A DNA stretch of 64,000 nucleotides from DATEEW01 sp035273665 (GCA_035273665.1 DATEOW010000128.1:9321-73320); one strand, 5' to 3'. Shown: positions 17,647-27,575, counted from the stretch's first letter. Numbers and translations are program-made. Notes: generated by a model from the sequence alone, not told the origin.

Positions 17647-18303
17647 ATGAAAATTTTCTACGCGCTGGTGTGCAGCTTCACGCTGTTCGCGGCCGGCACT
17701 GCCCATGCAGGATTATTCATCCCCAAGGGCAGCCATATGAGCATGGCGATGTACTCGCCGGATAGCCAGTCGGTCGAACTGGCGCATGGCTTCACGCGGG
17801 ATTGGAGCGGTTCGGTCGGCTATCACCGTTATCTGAGCGATGACGAGCAGATCGAACGCGAGTTCTACACCCTGCAGGCGAGTTATCTTGCGCTGCGTCT
17901 CTTTCAGGACGACGGCATCGCCAACGTCTATGTTTTGGGCGGTCCCTTGCTCGCGCATAGCCAGGAATCGTCCGACGACAAGCTTGGTTTTCAGACCGGC
18001 TTATGGGCGGACTACGAAACACGCCGCATCTACACGCGCGCATCGGTGCAAACGCACTGGACGAGCGCCTTTAGTCAAACCGTGATGACGGGCCAAGCAC
18101 TTTGGGCACCCTATGCGGCGGATTACGAAGATGTGGCGACCTGGATCGGCTTGCAGGTCGAGAGACGCAATGGTCTCTCGAACGCGACGCAAGTGACGCC
18201 CTTGCTGCGGTTCTTCCAACGCAGTTGGTGGGTGGACGGCGGTGTGAGCGTGAACAGCAAGCATCGCGGCGACGTCTTCATCAATCTCATGCTTTTATTT
18301 TGA
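17647..18303 (+). CDS. Predicted outer-membrane beta-barrel protein, metal-cassette member
   Basis: A 218-residue protein with a signal peptide (cut after GTAHA) and alternating aromatic strands throughout (SGSVGYHRYL, RRIYTRASVQTHW, VDGGVSVNSKHRGDVFINLMLLF) ending in Phe, as outer-membrane barrels do. No cysteine-based metal site is visible. It lies 51 bp after the Cys-rich gene and 11 bp before the HMA-domain gene with GGAGAA as ribosome site. Function unknown; I infer a metal-related outer-membrane component. Confidence 0.55.
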   Translation: MKIFYALVCSFTLFAAGTAHAGLFIPKGSHMSMAMYSPDSQSVELAHGFTRDWSGSVGYHRYLSDDEQIEREFYTLQASYLALRLFQDDGIANVYVLGGPLLAHSQESSDDKLGFQTGLWADYETRRIYTRASVQTHWTSAFSQTVMTGQALWAPYAADYEDVATWIGLQVERRNGLSNATQVTPLLRFFQRSWWVDGGVSVNSKHRGDVFINLMLLF

Positions 18304-18314
18304 AGGACAATCCA

Positions 18315-18644
18315 ATGAAGAAATTTATTGTTTTATTACTGCTGAGTTTCGCGCTGCCGGCCGCCGCGGAGACGATCAAACTGCGAGTGGACGGGCTCGT
18401 CTGCGCCTTTTGCGCTTCATCCATCGACAAAAAACTGCGTACCAATGCTGCCACGGAAGATGTCTTCGTCAGTTTGGAACATAAGCTCGTCGCCATCGCG
18501 CTCAAGGATGGCCAGACCATCAGCGACGAAACGCTCAAGACACAAATCGTCGACGCGGGCTATGAGGTAAAGAGTATTGAACGCACGCAAGAATCGCTTA
18601 GCGATATCCGCGCGGCGATCAAAGCGAAGAAAGCGGGGCAGTGA
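18315..18644 (+). CDS. Periplasmic heavy-metal-binding protein (MerP-like HMA domain)
   Basis: A 109-residue exported protein: signal peptide to AAAE (residue 20), then a ferredoxin-like HMA domain with the metal site VDGLVCAFCASSIDKKL (CxxC) and a Lys-rich tail. The family passes soft metals to a membrane transporter. ATG 18315 is preceded by AAGGA; the track-long upstream extension lies in the barrel gene. Its stop overlaps the MerT-like gene by one base. CAFC differs from the CAAC of canonical MerP, so mercury specificity should not be assumed. Confidence 0.78.
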   Translation: MKKFIVLLLLSFALPAAAETIKLRVDGLVCAFCASSIDKKLRTNAATEDVFVSLEHKLVAIALKDGQTISDETLKTQIVDAGYEVKSIERTQESLSDIRAAIKAKKAGQ

Positions 18645-19021
18645 TGGATACCGGTACGACTGACCGGGGAATGGCATGGTTCAGCATCTTCACCAGCGCT
18701 TCAACGCTCGTGTGCTGCGCCTTGCCGGCATTATTGGTCAGCGTCGGCGCAGGCGCAGCACTGGTTTCGTTGACCAGCAATTTCCCGCAGCTCATCTGGC
18801 TATCCGAGCATAAGCCAGGTGTTTTTGGACTGGCGGGTGGGATGCTGCTCGCGGTGGGGCTATTGCAATGGCGTTCGCGCCGTCTGCCTTGCCCCATTGA
18901 CACCGCGCTCGGGAGAGCCTGTATGCGACAACGTCGTGTGTCGATACGAATCTATTGCGTTTCTGTGGCGATCTATGCGATCGGTACGTTTTTCGCCTTC
19001 GTCGCGCCGTATTTACTATGA
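18644..19021 (+). CDS. MerT-like metal transport membrane protein
   Basis: A 125-residue protein with three or four helices and a first-helix Cys pair in STLVCCALPALLVSVGAGAAL, the MerT/MerC pattern; two more cysteines sit in the loop (RLPCPIDTALGRACM). It should receive the ion from the HMA protein upstream. GTG 18641 or ATG 18644 could start it; ATG overlaps the previous stop. Unlike mer operons there is no MerA reductase or MerR regulator nearby, so it may serve another metal. It overlaps the convergent kinase gene by 6 bp at the stops. Confidence 0.65.
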   Translation: MDTGTTDRGMAWFSIFTSASTLVCCALPALLVSVGAGAALVSLTSNFPQLIWLSEHKPGVFGLAGGMLLAVGLLQWRSRRLPCPIDTALGRACMRQRRVSIRIYCVSVAIYAIGTFFAFVAPYLL

Positions 19022-20314
19022 GTTCACGCCGGCGAGCTTGGCGTTTGCCTGGCTTAGCCGGTCGATGAGCATGCGCATGAATGCTTTTTGGAAACCGCTC
19101 TGACAATTGGCGCTCGCGCCACGCAACGCTCCGCTTTTGATTTCGAGCACCACTATTTCGGTATTCGCTTTGATCGTGGTGCTGCGCTGCGTGTGGCGGT
19201 CGTGGAAATAAAGCAGTTCCCCGAAAATGGCACCGGACCCGAGCGTGTTGATGCTTTTCTCGCCGAGCGAGACGTCGACTTCGCCTTGCACCAGAAGAAA
19301 AAAGCTGTCGCCGTGTTCGCCTTCGCGAATGATGACCGTGCTCTTTGGAACGGTGCGCCACGCGCCGATGCGCAGTGCTTCCCATAAATTGACGTCGTCG
19401 AAATCCGAGAAGAATGACAGGCCGCGCAGTTCAGTGAATTTTTCTGAATCCGACAGCGTCTCGCCTTGCAGACGCAAGGCGCCGAAAGCGCGCGACAAAT
19501 CCTTGCCGAATTCGAACCAGCTCTGATAACGCCTTGCCGGCTCTTTTTGCATCGCCTTGAGGCAGATCTGGTCGAGGAGCTTCGGCAGGTCGGGGCGGGC
19601 GGATGAAGGCGGGGGCGGATTGACGTTGAGGATTTCGTAAGTCAAGGAGAGCTGGTTCGATGCATTAAAAGGAAGACGCCCGGTGAGGAGCTTGTACATC
19701 ATCACGCCGAGCGAGTAGATGTCGGTCTGATGCGTCACGTCCTCGAGGCGGATCTGCTCGGGCGACATGTACGCCGGGGAGCCGATACCGCTGATCTGGG
19801 TCGTCTGATCCACGAGCGCCTCCTGGAAGGAAGCCCCAAAATCGCTCACCTTGATATCGCCTGTTTGACTATAAAGAATATTGCCGGGCTTGATGTCTCG
19901 GTGGATCACGCCCATCTGGAAGGCGTAGTCCAGCGCGCGGATGCACTTAAAGATGATCTCCACCACCTTGCCGAGCGGGAGCAGGTTATCGACTTCGCAA
20001 AAATTTTCCAATGTCGTGCCCGGGACATGCTCCATAACGATGTAGCTGTACTCCGGCTCGTTCACCGCATCGTAGATTTCGACAATATGCGGGTGGATCA
20101 GACGCCCGGCGAGCGATTGTTCGGCCATGAAGCCCTTGCGCATCAGGCGGGCATCCCGTTCACCCAAATGATCTTCGTGAAAGAAAACCTTGATCGCGAC
20201 ATCCCGTTCCGCGAAGGGGTCCCGGCTAAGATAGACGCGACTTGTCGCCCCCCGGCCGATTTCGCGGATGATGCCGTACTTGCCGATGCGCTCCTCGAGT
20301 TCGAATTTCAACAT
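19016..20314 (-). CDS. Ser/Thr protein kinase with C-terminal cyclic-nucleotide-binding domain
   Basis: A 432-residue eukaryotic-type kinase. The kinase domain (residues 13-275) has the Gly loop GRGATSRVYLS, Lys42 (VAIKVF), catalytic HRDIKPGN (Asp140) and KVSDFGAS. A linker leads to a cNMP-binding domain (about 310-425) with FFSDFDDVNLW, REGEHGDSFFLLVQGEVDV and the phosphate-cassette-like GAIFGELLYFHDRHTQRSTT. It probably phosphorylates proteins in response to cyclic nucleotide or another ligand, in the cytoplasm. I chose ATG 20314 (MLKFELEERIGKYGIIREIG); the longer form to 20464 would run over the clpB promoter. It is divergent from clpB. Confidence 0.85.
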   Translation of the reverse strand: MLKFELEERIGKYGIIREIGRGATSRVYLSRDPFAERDVAIKVFFHEDHLGERDARLMRKGFMAEQSLAGRLIHPHIVEIYDAVNEPEYSYIVMEHVPGTTLENFCEVDNLLPLGKVVEIIFKCIRALDYAFQMGVIHRDIKPGNILYSQTGDIKVSDFGASFQEALVDQTTQISGIGSPAYMSPEQIRLEDVTHQTDIYSLGVMMYKLLTGRLPFNASNQLSLTYEILNVNPPPPSSARPDLPKLLDQICLKAMQKEPARRYQSWFEFGKDLSRAFGALRLQGETLSDSEKFTELRGLSFFSDFDDVNLWEALRIGAWRTVPKSTVIIREGEHGDSFFLLVQGEVDVSLGEKSINTLGSGAIFGELLYFHDRHTQRSTTIKANTEIVVLEIKSGALRGASANCQSGFQKAFMRMLIDRLSQANAKLAGVNS

Positions 20315-20427
20315 GAGGCGGCGGCGCCTGCGGGCGTGTGGGACGGCATGAAGATGGCTGCGGATGAAAGAAAGCAGGAGTTTAACGCAAGCTATGCAAG
20401 CGGCATAAAGGCCGAACGACTGCGGGC

Positions 20428-20455
20428 CTTGAAAACCGGACTTTCGGCCGCATTT
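20428..20455 (+). promoter_or_regulatory. Sigma-32-type heat-shock promoter of clpB
   Basis: CTTGAAA (20428-20434), a 13-nt spacer, then CCGCATTT (20448-20455). The family consensus is CTTGAAA and CCCCATNT with 11-16 nt between, so only one base deviates. It ends 31 bp before the clpB ATG. Confidence 0.65.
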
Positions 20456-20485
20456 CCAGGCCAACCAGGATAAAGGAAGGCTGTG

Positions 20486-23095
20486 ATGCGTTTAGATAAA
20501 CTGACCACGAAATTTCAGCAGGCGCTGGCAGATGCCCAAAGCCTGGCGGTGGGCGCGGACAATTCCTTCATCGAGCCACCGCATTTGATGTTGGCGCTTC
20601 TGCAACAGCAAGACGCCGGAAGCAGTTCCCTGCTCCAGCGCGCTGGGGTGAACCTCGTCAAATTACAAGAAGAGCTAAAACGCCAGATCGAGCGGTTGCC
20701 CAAAGTAGAAGGGACGGGCGGTGAGGTGAGTATTTCTCGCGGCTTGGCTAACCTGCTGAACATCACCGACAAAGAATCGCAGAAGCGAGGCGACCAGTTC
20801 ATCGCCTCCGAGATGTTTTTACTCGCCGCCACAGAGGACAAAGGCGACTTAGGCCGTGCGCTGCGAGAAGCGGGCGGGACTCGCAAAGCGATCGAGCAGG
20901 CGATTAACACCGTACGCGGCGGCGAGTCGGTGGGTAGCGCCGAAGCCGAGGGCCACCGCGAAGCGCTAAAAAAATACACTTTGGACCTAACGGAGCGCGC
21001 GCGTATCGGGAAGCTCGATCCCGTGATTGGCCGCGACGACGAAATCCGTCGCACCATTCAGATTCTGCAGCGCCGCACGAAAAACAATCCTGTGCTCATC
21101 GGCGAGCCGGGTGTGGGGAAAACCGCGATCGTCGAGGGACTGGCACAGCGCATCGTCAACGGCGAAGTCCCGGAAACGCTAAAAAACAAGCGGGTGTTAT
21201 CGCTCGACATGGCGGCGCTGCTCGCGGGCGCGAAATATCGTGGCGAATTCGAAGAACGCCTCAAGGCCGTACTCAACGAGCTGTCGAAAGATGAAGGTCA
21301 AACCATCGTCTTCATCGACGAGCTGCATACGATGGTAGGCGCCGGCAAAGCCGAAGGCGCCATGGACGCCGGCAACATGCTCAAGCCTGCGTTGGCCCGC
21401 GGGGAACTGCATTGCGTGGGCGCAACGACGCTTGACGAATACCGCAAGTACATCGAAAAAGATGCGGCGCTCGAACGCCGTTTCCAAAAAGTGCTCGTGG
21501 ATGAACCGTCGGTGGAAGCGACTATCGCAATTCTCCGCGGTTTGCAGGAAAAATACGAAGTCCATCACGGGGTCGACATCACCGATCCCGCGATTGTCGC
21601 CGCCGCGGAACTCTCGCATCGGTACATCACCGATCGCTTTTTACCGGACAAAGCCATCGACTTGATTGACGAAGCGGCCGCACGGATAAAAATGGAGATC
21701 GATTCAAAGCCAGAGGCGATGGACCGGCTCGACCGCCGTTTGATACAGCTAAAAATCGAACGCGAGGCAGTCAAGAAAGAAAAAGACGAAGCCTCTCAGA
21801 AACGGTTGACGCTGATCGAAGGGGAAATTGAGCGCCTCGAAAAAGAGTATGCGGATCTGGAAGAAGTGTGGAAGGCGGAGAAGGCGGCCGTACACGGGTT
21901 CCAGCACGTCAAGGAAGCGCTGGAGAAAGCCAAGCTGGATATGGATACCGCCAAACGCAAAGGCGATTGGCAGAAGATGTCCGAGCTACAGTACGGGACA
22001 ATTCCGCAGCTCGAAGCACAGTTGAAGAAGGTTGAAAACGCGGATCAAGCGCCCAAGCCGAAACTGCTGCGTACCGAAGTAGGCGCGGAAGAGATCGCCG
22101 AAGTGGTATCGCGCGCCACTGGCATCCCGGTATCGAAAATGATGCAGGGCGAGCGCGACAAGTTGCTGGCGATGGAAGCCAAGTTGCACGAACGCGTCGT
22201 CGGCCAGGACGAAGCGGTGCGGCTCGTCGCTGACGCGATCCGCCGTTCCCGCGCAGGCTTGTCCGATCCGAACAGACCTTATGGTTCGTTCCTGTTCCTG
22301 GGCCCCACCGGCGTCGGAAAGACAGAGTTGTCCAAGGCGCTTGCGAGCTTCCTCTTCGATTCTGAAGACTATCTCGTGCGTATCGACATGTCCGAATTCA
22401 TGGAGAAACATTCGGTCGCGCGTCTTATTGGCGCGCCCCCCGGCTACGTGGGCTATGAAGAGGGCGGTTATCTGACCGAGGCAGTGCGCCGTAAACCGTA
22501 TTCGGTCATCTTGCTGGACGAGGTCGAAAAAGCGCATCCCGACGTTTTCAATGTGTTGCTTCAGGTGTTGGACGATGGCCGCATGACGGACGGTCAAGGC
22601 CGAACGGTGGACTTCAAGAACACGGTGATTGTGATGACCTCGAATCTCGGTTCGCCGATGATCCAGTCCATGGCGGGCGACGATCCTGCATTGATCAAAC
22701 TCGCGGTGATGGCGGAGGTGAAAACGCATTTTCGGCCGGAATTTATCAACCGTGTGGATGAAATCGTTGTTTTCCACGCTCTGGACGAGAAGCACATCGC
22801 CGGCATTGCACGTATTCAGCTGCGCGGCCTGGAAGACCGGCTAGCGAAGATGGAAATGAAACTCGACGTGAGCGACGCGGCACTCAGAGAGCTGGCGAGT
22901 ATCGGTTTTGACCCGGTGTTCGGGGCGCGGCCGCTTAAGCGTGCCATTCAGCAGCAGATCGAAAATCCGCTGGCCAAGCAGATTCTCGAAGGACAATTCG
23001 GCCCGAAAGATCTTGTGTATGTCGATTACAGCGGCGGCGCGATGCGTTTTGCCAAGACTGCGCCTAACGCGCCCTTGCGGGAAGCGGCGCGTTAA
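20486..23095 (+). CDS. clpB: ATP-dependent disaggregase ClpB
   Basis: An 869-residue AAA+ chaperone that pulls polypeptides out of aggregates together with DnaK. Order: Clp N domain (1-145), first AAA module with Walker [10 protein letters not shown], coiled-coil middle domain (about 405-525), second AAA module with [10 protein letters not shown] and [12 protein letters not shown], and the C-terminal small domain ([16 protein letters not shown]). No ClpP-binding loop is expected. GTG 20483 and ATG 20486 are adjacent; ATG is 6 nt after AAGGAAGG. A sigma-32-like promoter lies directly upstream. Confidence 0.96.
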   Translation: MRLDKLTTKFQQALADAQSLAVGADNSFIEPPHLMLALLQQQDAGSSSLLQRAGVNLVKLQEELKRQIERLPKVEGTGGEVSISRGLANLLNITDKESQKRGDQFIASEMFLLAATEDKGDLGRALREAGGTRKAIEQAINTVRGGESVGSAEAEGHREALKKYTLDLTERARIGKLDPVIGRDDEIRRTIQILQRRTKNNPVLIGEPGVGKTAIVEGLAQRIVNGEVPETLKNKRVLSLDMAALLAGAKYRGEFEERLKAVLNELSKDEGQTIVFIDELHTMVGAGKAEGAMDAGNMLKPALARGELHCVGATTLDEYRKYIEKDAALERRFQKVLVDEPSVEATIAILRGLQEKYEVHHGVDITDPAIVAAAELSHRYITDRFLPDKAIDLIDEAAARIKMEIDSKPEAMDRLDRRLIQLKIEREAVKKEKDEASQKRLTLIEGEIERLEKEYADLEEVWKAEKAAVHGFQHVKEALEKAKLDMDTAKRKGDWQKMSELQYGTIPQLEAQLKKVENADQAPKPKLLRTEVGAEEIAEVVSRATGIPVSKMMQGERDKLLAMEAKLHERVVGQDEAVRLVADAIRRSRAGLSDPNRPYGSFLFLGPTGVGKTELSKALASFLFDSEDYLVRIDMSEFMEKHSVARLIGAPPGYVGYEEGGYLTEAVRRKPYSVILLDEVEKAHPDVFNVLLQVLDDGRMTDGQGRTVDFKNTVIVMTSNLGSPMIQSMAGDDPALIKLAVMAEVKTHFRPEFINRVDEIVVFHALDEKHIAGIARIQLRGLEDRLAKMEMKLDVSDAALRELASIGFDPVFGARPLKRAIQQQIENPLAKQILEGQFGPKDLVYVDYSGGAMRFAKTAPNAPLREAAR

Positions 23096-23163
23096 GCCCA
23101 CGCATTGACGCTGCGCCGCTTTTTGGGGCAAGCTGCGGTAAGACATGTTTGTGGAGGCGGCGC

Positions 23164-23601
23164 GTGTATAAAAAGATTCTGCTGGCCTACAACGGTACTT
23201 CCGAGGGGCGCTCGGCGTTACTTGCCTGTGCCGAATTGGCCGCCTTCGTGAAAGCGGAGACGCATTTGCTGTCCGTTGCCAGCTTGCCCTCGAGTATGTT
23301 CCTCACCGAGGGTTTTCTCCCGGAGGAGATCATCGAGGAAGAAAAAAAACGGATGCAACTCATCCTCGATGAGGGACTTGCCGGCTTGACCGAGAAGGGA
23401 TTTAGCGTCACGGGCCATCTCGCGGTGGGTGAGCCGGTAGAAGAAATCTCGCGTATTGCGACTGAACTCGGTTGTGATTTGATCGTGGTGGGGCACCGGC
23501 AGAAACAATCTTTCGGACAGCGCTGGTGGCGCGGTTCGGTGGGGGCCTCGTTACTCGATTTTTCCCCCTGCAGCATTCTCGTTGCGCGCTCGCGCGACTA
23601 A
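23164..23601 (+). CDS. Universal stress protein (UspA family)
   Basis: A 145-residue single Usp domain, cytoplasmic. N-terminal YKKILLAYNGTSEGRSALLACAELA and C-terminal IVVGHRQKQSFGQRWWRGSVGASLLDFSPCSILVAR carry the nucleotide-binding GxxG-type glycines and terminal serine loop, though the usual GS-x9-G is altered to HRQ-type. GTG 23164 is preceded by GGAGG at 23151-23155. It follows clpB by 68 bp and overlaps the convergent DUF748 gene stop by 4 bp. No sigma-54-type site was seen upstream. Confidence 0.85.
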   Translation: MYKKILLAYNGTSEGRSALLACAELAAFVKAETHLLSVASLPSSMFLTEGFLPEEIIEEEKKRMQLILDEGLAGLTEKGFSVTGHLAVGEPVEEISRIATELGCDLIVVGHRQKQSFGQRWWRGSVGASLLDFSPCSILVARSRD

Positions 23602-26600
23602 CGCAGGGTAAATTCGACGCGCGTCGGCGCGCCGTCCTTCAGCTCGGATGTGTCGAGACTCGACGCGACGAGATAAATCCTATCGCCGGGAGCGTCGCGC
23701 GAGACGAGCCATTCACGTGCCGCGTGCGCGCGGGCGTTGGCCAAGCTGCGCAATTGTTCTTCGTCAACCTTGATTGCGGCGAGCAGCAACTTTTCCATCT
23801 CGGCAGGCGGGATATCCTTGGGAATCCCAATGAAGTTGCGTGGCTTGGCGACGTCGCTCGCCTTGTAGGCGAGCGCCAGATATTTGTCGCGTTCGTGGGC
23901 TGCGATTTCAACTTCGTCCAAGTTCCGAGCGCCGGTCTCGGTCGCTTTCTGTGCTTTCATGAGTTGCAACAATCCAAGGCGTTGCAAGCCTTCGCGGTCA
24001 CGCGAGGGATCGGCGTAGCCGGCGATGTCCAGGCGTAGCGCGGGGCGCTCGCGCAGCGCCGCGGCGAGCTTGTCGAGTTTTTCCTTGTCACCGTCGTCTA
24101 GTCTGCTTTCGCCGGCTTCGAATTCAACGTAGGAAAGTTCGCCGCTTTCGCCACCGCCGAACATCGAGCCGATCAGCGCGAAGGGCGAGGTGACGACCTT
24201 GAGCACTAGATTGACGAACATGCGGCCGATGAGCCCGCCGAGACTGAACTGCGGGTCGTCAAGCGAACCACTGATCGGCAAATTGAGATTGATCACGCCA
24301 TTGCGATCCTTGAGTAGCGCGACAGCGAGGTGTACGGGTAAGTTAGGTCCCTGTTCACCCGCGCGTTCGCCGAAAACCAATTGATCCAGCGTTAACTGGT
24401 TTTCTGCGCTGAGCTGGCGGTTCTCCAACACGTAATGCACCCGAAAAGACAGTTTGCCCCGCTCGATGCCATAGCCGGCGTATTTGATGGTGTAGGGCGA
24501 TAAGGTTGGCAGATCGACGCCGCGCGCAGAGGCATGCAAGTCCAGAAAAAGCTCTTTGGAAAGCGGATTGATCAAGCCCTCGATGTTGACCGGCGCGCTG
24601 TTATTCAAGGCGGCTCTGATGTCGACCTGCCCCGGCTTGCCGGGGCTGATTTCGGATACGGTGCCTGCCACCTTGTTCAGTTCCGCGGAGTAGTTCGGCT
24701 TGACGAAAAAATCGGCGAAGCTCACGCGTCCCTCGCGCAATTCGATGCCACCGATCTGAACGACTCGTTTAGGCGCTTCGGGGACCGGCGCGGAGGGTGT
24801 TGCATCCGCTTCTGTGGGGCTCGAGGGCACGCGCAGGCTTTGTACATTGAGTTTCCCGTCGGCCTGCAAAACCAATCTTGAATAAAAATCGCTTAGCGTA
24901 ATGCGCTCGATGGCCGCCTTGAAAGGTGCGGACTGAAAGTTGACATTGCGCAAAAACAAGGAGCGCCAGCGCAGCAGATCACCGTCCGAAGCGCGGTCCG
25001 CCGCGTGAACATTAGCAAGCCGCACATTCCCTTTGAACGCAATGGCGGATTCACCTTGGCCGGGATTGAAATTGAATTGACCCCGGGTGCCTATTACGCC
25101 GCGCTTGAGGTCGAAGTTGACCCGATCACGCCAGTAAGGCTCGAACTGAACGAGGTCGATGCCGCGCGCTTCCGCATCGAGCGTTCCGCGTAGCGGATTG
25201 ATCCCGAGAGGGCCGCTTAGCGAGAGGGTTCCTGTCTTGTTGATCATCGCCTTGAGGGAAACCGGGGCAGTCCCTTCCGATCCGAATTTTTCGGCGGTGA
25301 AATCGATTGCCGTCGCGCTCACTTTCACTGGTTGAACGGAGGCCCGATCCTCGTAATCCAGTGCGAAGCCCTGGATCGCCAGCCGCCCGATGGTTGTGTG
25401 CCACGGTTTGGTTGGATCTTGAGGCGCGGCCTTTGTTTGCGATGGTGAGGCCAGTTGCAATCCGCCTTCCTTGAGCCGAACAATGCGGCCCTTCCCTTTG
25501 AGTGCACGCAATTCGCCCATTTCCAAGCGGCGTTCGCCGAAATCGACAGTAGCATCGCGCACATCCAATTGAGGAAACAGAAAGAGCGCATCGCGCTCAC
25601 CCGTCATACCCAATTGACCGTTACGCAGCGCGGCTTGCAGGGCAGTGAAGCGAAACTTGCCCCGATCGCCACCCGTATATTCAAAATGGGTTTGTCCGTC
25701 GAGCAGCCCGTCGCGAATTTCAAGTCGGGTTTTATCGGCGTAGAGCGGTAGGAAGCGCTTGATTTGCACCGCGCGCAATTTGAGATCGCCTTCCGCTTGC
25801 AATGGCGCGAGCGCGATTTTTCCTTCGCCCGCCGCCGCTTCGCCCGCATCGGAATCGAAAGCTGCTTGCCAAGTACCGGATTGGCCCGTGCCGATGTTCG
25901 CCAGTTTGATACCGACGTTCTTGAGTGCAGCTTGGTAAATCTTTGCGTTATACAGATCGCGATACTGCAAACTGCCCTGGCGCACTTCGCTCTGCCGCAA
26001 ATGAAATCGGAAGGGCGGCCTCGGCGGTGCCGCGGTCGAAGGGGCGGAGCGAGCAGGAGATTCGACTCGAGCCGATGGTGTTTGGACGGGCGCGGCCGAG
26101 AGCGCGACGAAATTGAAGCGGCCGTCCTTGTAGCGCGTCAGCTGCATCGACGGTTGGTCCATTGTCAAATGGCTTATCAGCAGCTCATTACGCATCAGGT
26201 CATAAGCTTCCAAGGCGAGTTGCATGGAAGGGACAGCGAGAATGCGGTCGCCGCTTAGCTGCTGCAATTCCAATCCCTGCATCGACGCCGTGCCCGAAAG
26301 CTTGAGCGCTTTTAATTGGCCCTGCGCCGTACTCAGCTTCAGTTGTAATTCGCCGTCAATAGCGCCGGCAGCGACATGAAAGTGCAAACGCAGAGGCAAG
26401 TAGTCGACGTATTTGGCCAGCTGCAGCTTGTCTAGGCGCATTCGGAGCGTGGTCTCCTGCGTGTCATTGAAAGGCTGCGTCTCGCCTTGGATAAGCAAGG
26501 GGGCGCCGTTGATCAGCGCCGATAAAGAGGGCTGGACCTTGACCTCGGCTTCTTGAGGCAAGTTCGACAAGAATGGAATGCCAATATTGAGCGCAGTAAT

Positions 26601-27164
26601 CCGGTGCTGCTCCTTGGTGTAGTCGTCATCGAAGTCGATGGCACCGTCTTTCACTTCGAGATCGTTCAATGTGAACAGCGCCGGATCGCTTTCCGGTCTG
26701 TTGCGCCACTCGTCAATGAGATCTTGAATGTTATAGCGCCGATCTTCGTTACGGCGCAGACGGAGATGAGGCCGGACGATGCGCACGCTCTCCAGGACAG
26801 GTACGCCCCGCAGGAGGGGGCCAAAAGAAACATTGGCGTAGATCTCTTCGGCGGTGAAAAGCGGGTCGCCCGCTTTCCCGGGCCCCTGAACGATACGCAC
26901 GTTCCTGAGCGCGGTCGAAAACGCAAAGGGATTGAAATAAAGTTTCTCGACGGTTGCCTCGCGTCGCAGCGCGGCGCTGAAAGCTTGCTCCAGCTGAGGA
27001 TGTAGATACCGTGGTAGGACGACGAAGCCGAGCAGCGCATAAAGACCCACAAGTATCGCGGTGGCGATCAGCAGATATTTCCCCGTCCGGCGCCTGAAAA
27101 AAGCGGCAATCCGCATTGTTGCGGTTCGCGCGCGATGGAGAGCCGACCGGAGGCTGGGGTGCAT
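23598..27164 (-). CDS. Large AsmA-like DUF748 envelope protein with OmpA-like end
   Basis: A 1188-residue protein anchored by one N-terminal helix (residues 30-50, LLIATAILVGLYALLGFVVL) with the rest in the periplasm. It has repeated DUF748/AsmA-type beta segments (PQLEQAFSAALRREATVEKLYFNPFAF, later KIALAPLQAEGDLKL) and a C-terminal region resembling an OmpA domain (YVEFEAGESRLDDGDKEKLDKLAAAL, LRLDIAGYADP). AsmA-like proteins are implicated in lipid transport to the outer membrane; that role here is inferred. An internal ATG at 27116 is a possible start. It stands alone on the minus strand. Confidence 0.75.
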   Translation of the reverse strand: MHPSLRSALHRARTATMRIAAFFRRRTGKYLLIATAILVGLYALLGFVVLPRYLHPQLEQAFSAALRREATVEKLYFNPFAFSTALRNVRIVQGPGKAGDPLFTAEEIYANVSFGPLLRGVPVLESVRIVRPHLRLRRNEDRRYNIQDLIDEWRNRPESDPALFTLNDLEVKDGAIDFDDDYTKEQHRITALNIGIPFLSNLPQEAEVKVQPSLSALINGAPLLIQGETQPFNDTQETTLRMRLDKLQLAKYVDYLPLRLHFHVAAGAIDGELQLKLSTAQGQLKALKLSGTASMQGLELQQLSGDRILAVPSMQLALEAYDLMRNELLISHLTMDQPSMQLTRYKDGRFNFVALSAAPVQTPSARVESPARSAPSTAAPPRPPFRFHLRQSEVRQGSLQYRDLYNAKIYQAALKNVGIKLANIGTGQSGTWQAAFDSDAGEAAAGEGKIALAPLQAEGDLKLRAVQIKRFLPLYADKTRLEIRDGLLDGQTHFEYTGGDRGKFRFTALQAALRNGQLGMTGERDALFLFPQLDVRDATVDFGERRLEMGELRALKGKGRIVRLKEGGLQLASPSQTKAAPQDPTKPWHTTIGRLAIQGFALDYEDRASVQPVKVSATAIDFTAEKFGSEGTAPVSLKAMINKTGTLSLSGPLGINPLRGTLDAEARGIDLVQFEPYWRDRVNFDLKRGVIGTRGQFNFNPGQGESAIAFKGNVRLANVHAADRASDGDLLRWRSLFLRNVNFQSAPFKAAIERITLSDFYSRLVLQADGKLNVQSLRVPSSPTEADATPSAPVPEAPKRVVQIGGIELREGRVSFADFFVKPNYSAELNKVAGTVSEISPGKPGQVDIRAALNNSAPVNIEGLINPLSKELFLDLHASARGVDLPTLSPYTIKYAGYGIERGKLSFRVHYVLENRQLSAENQLTLDQLVFGERAGEQGPNLPVHLAVALLKDRNGVINLNLPISGSLDDPQFSLGGLIGRMFVNLVLKVVTSPFALIGSMFGGGESGELSYVEFEAGESRLDDGDKEKLDKLAAALRERPALRLDIAGYADPSRDREGLQRLGLLQLMKAQKATETGARNLDEVEIAAHERDKYLALAYKASDVAKPRNFIGIPKDIPPAEMEKLLLAAIKVDEEQLRSLANARAHAAREWLVSRDAPGDRIYLVASSLDTSELKDGAPTRVEFTLR

Positions 27165-27249
27165 TGTTATAGGAATTGCGAGGAAGGGGCCGCCGAAGCA
27201 TAACGGTGCCCATGATCCATTTCAATGCTCACGCTTCAACCCTATTCGG

Positions 27250-27510
27250 TCATTGGGCGCGGCGTTTATTTCGGAGGAACAGCCCTTGGCCAATCAGCGC
27301 GCTGATGAAAATGAACGCATTCGTGGCAACAAACACCCAGTTCTCCACGAGATAGCTGTACACCGTGAACCCGGCCGCCGCAATGGTCTGGCCGATGAAT
27401 AGCGATGCGGACACGCCTTCAACATGTGTATCCGTCCATTGTTTCTGCACCTGCCGGACGATGGTATAGAGCAGAATCGCCGCGCTCCCCCAGCCGATCG
27501 CTTCAGTCAT
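27250..27510 (-). CDS. SemiSWEET/PQ-loop-like small membrane protein
   Basis: An 86-residue protein with three predicted helices (GWGSAAILLYTIVRQVQKQW, SLFIGQTIAAAGFTVYSYL, WVFVATNAFIFISALIGQGLFL), matching the half-transporter SemiSWEET/PQ-loop layout. Those act as dimers moving small solutes such as sugars; substrate unknown. ATG 27510 is preceded by AAAGGTGA, and a sigma-54 promoter (27542-27555, minus strand) puts the transcript start about 20 bp upstream, ruling out the longer reading frame to 27789. Confidence 0.72.
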   Translation of the reverse strand: MTEAIGWGSAAILLYTIVRQVQKQWTDTHVEGVSASLFIGQTIAAAGFTVYSYLVENWVFVATNAFIFISALIGQGLFLRNKRRAQ

Positions 27511-27541
27511 CGTTTCACCTTTTGTTCGCGAGTCCAGGGCG

Positions 27542-27555
27542 GCAAGCCCTGTGCC
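27542..27555 (-). promoter_or_regulatory. Sigma-54 promoter for the SemiSWEET-like gene
   Basis: Minus strand GGCACAGGGCTTGC: GG and GC at exact -24/-12 spacing, strong match to GGCAC-N5-TTGC. Lies 32 bp before the ATG at 27510 and is back to back with the promoter at 27576. Confidence 0.8.
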
Positions 27556-27575
27556 CGCGACCTGTGGACGCGGTG

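Noticed and set aside
17269..19021. Mercury-resistance operon
   Set aside because: No merA, merR or MerP-type CAAC site; only the transport-like parts are similar.
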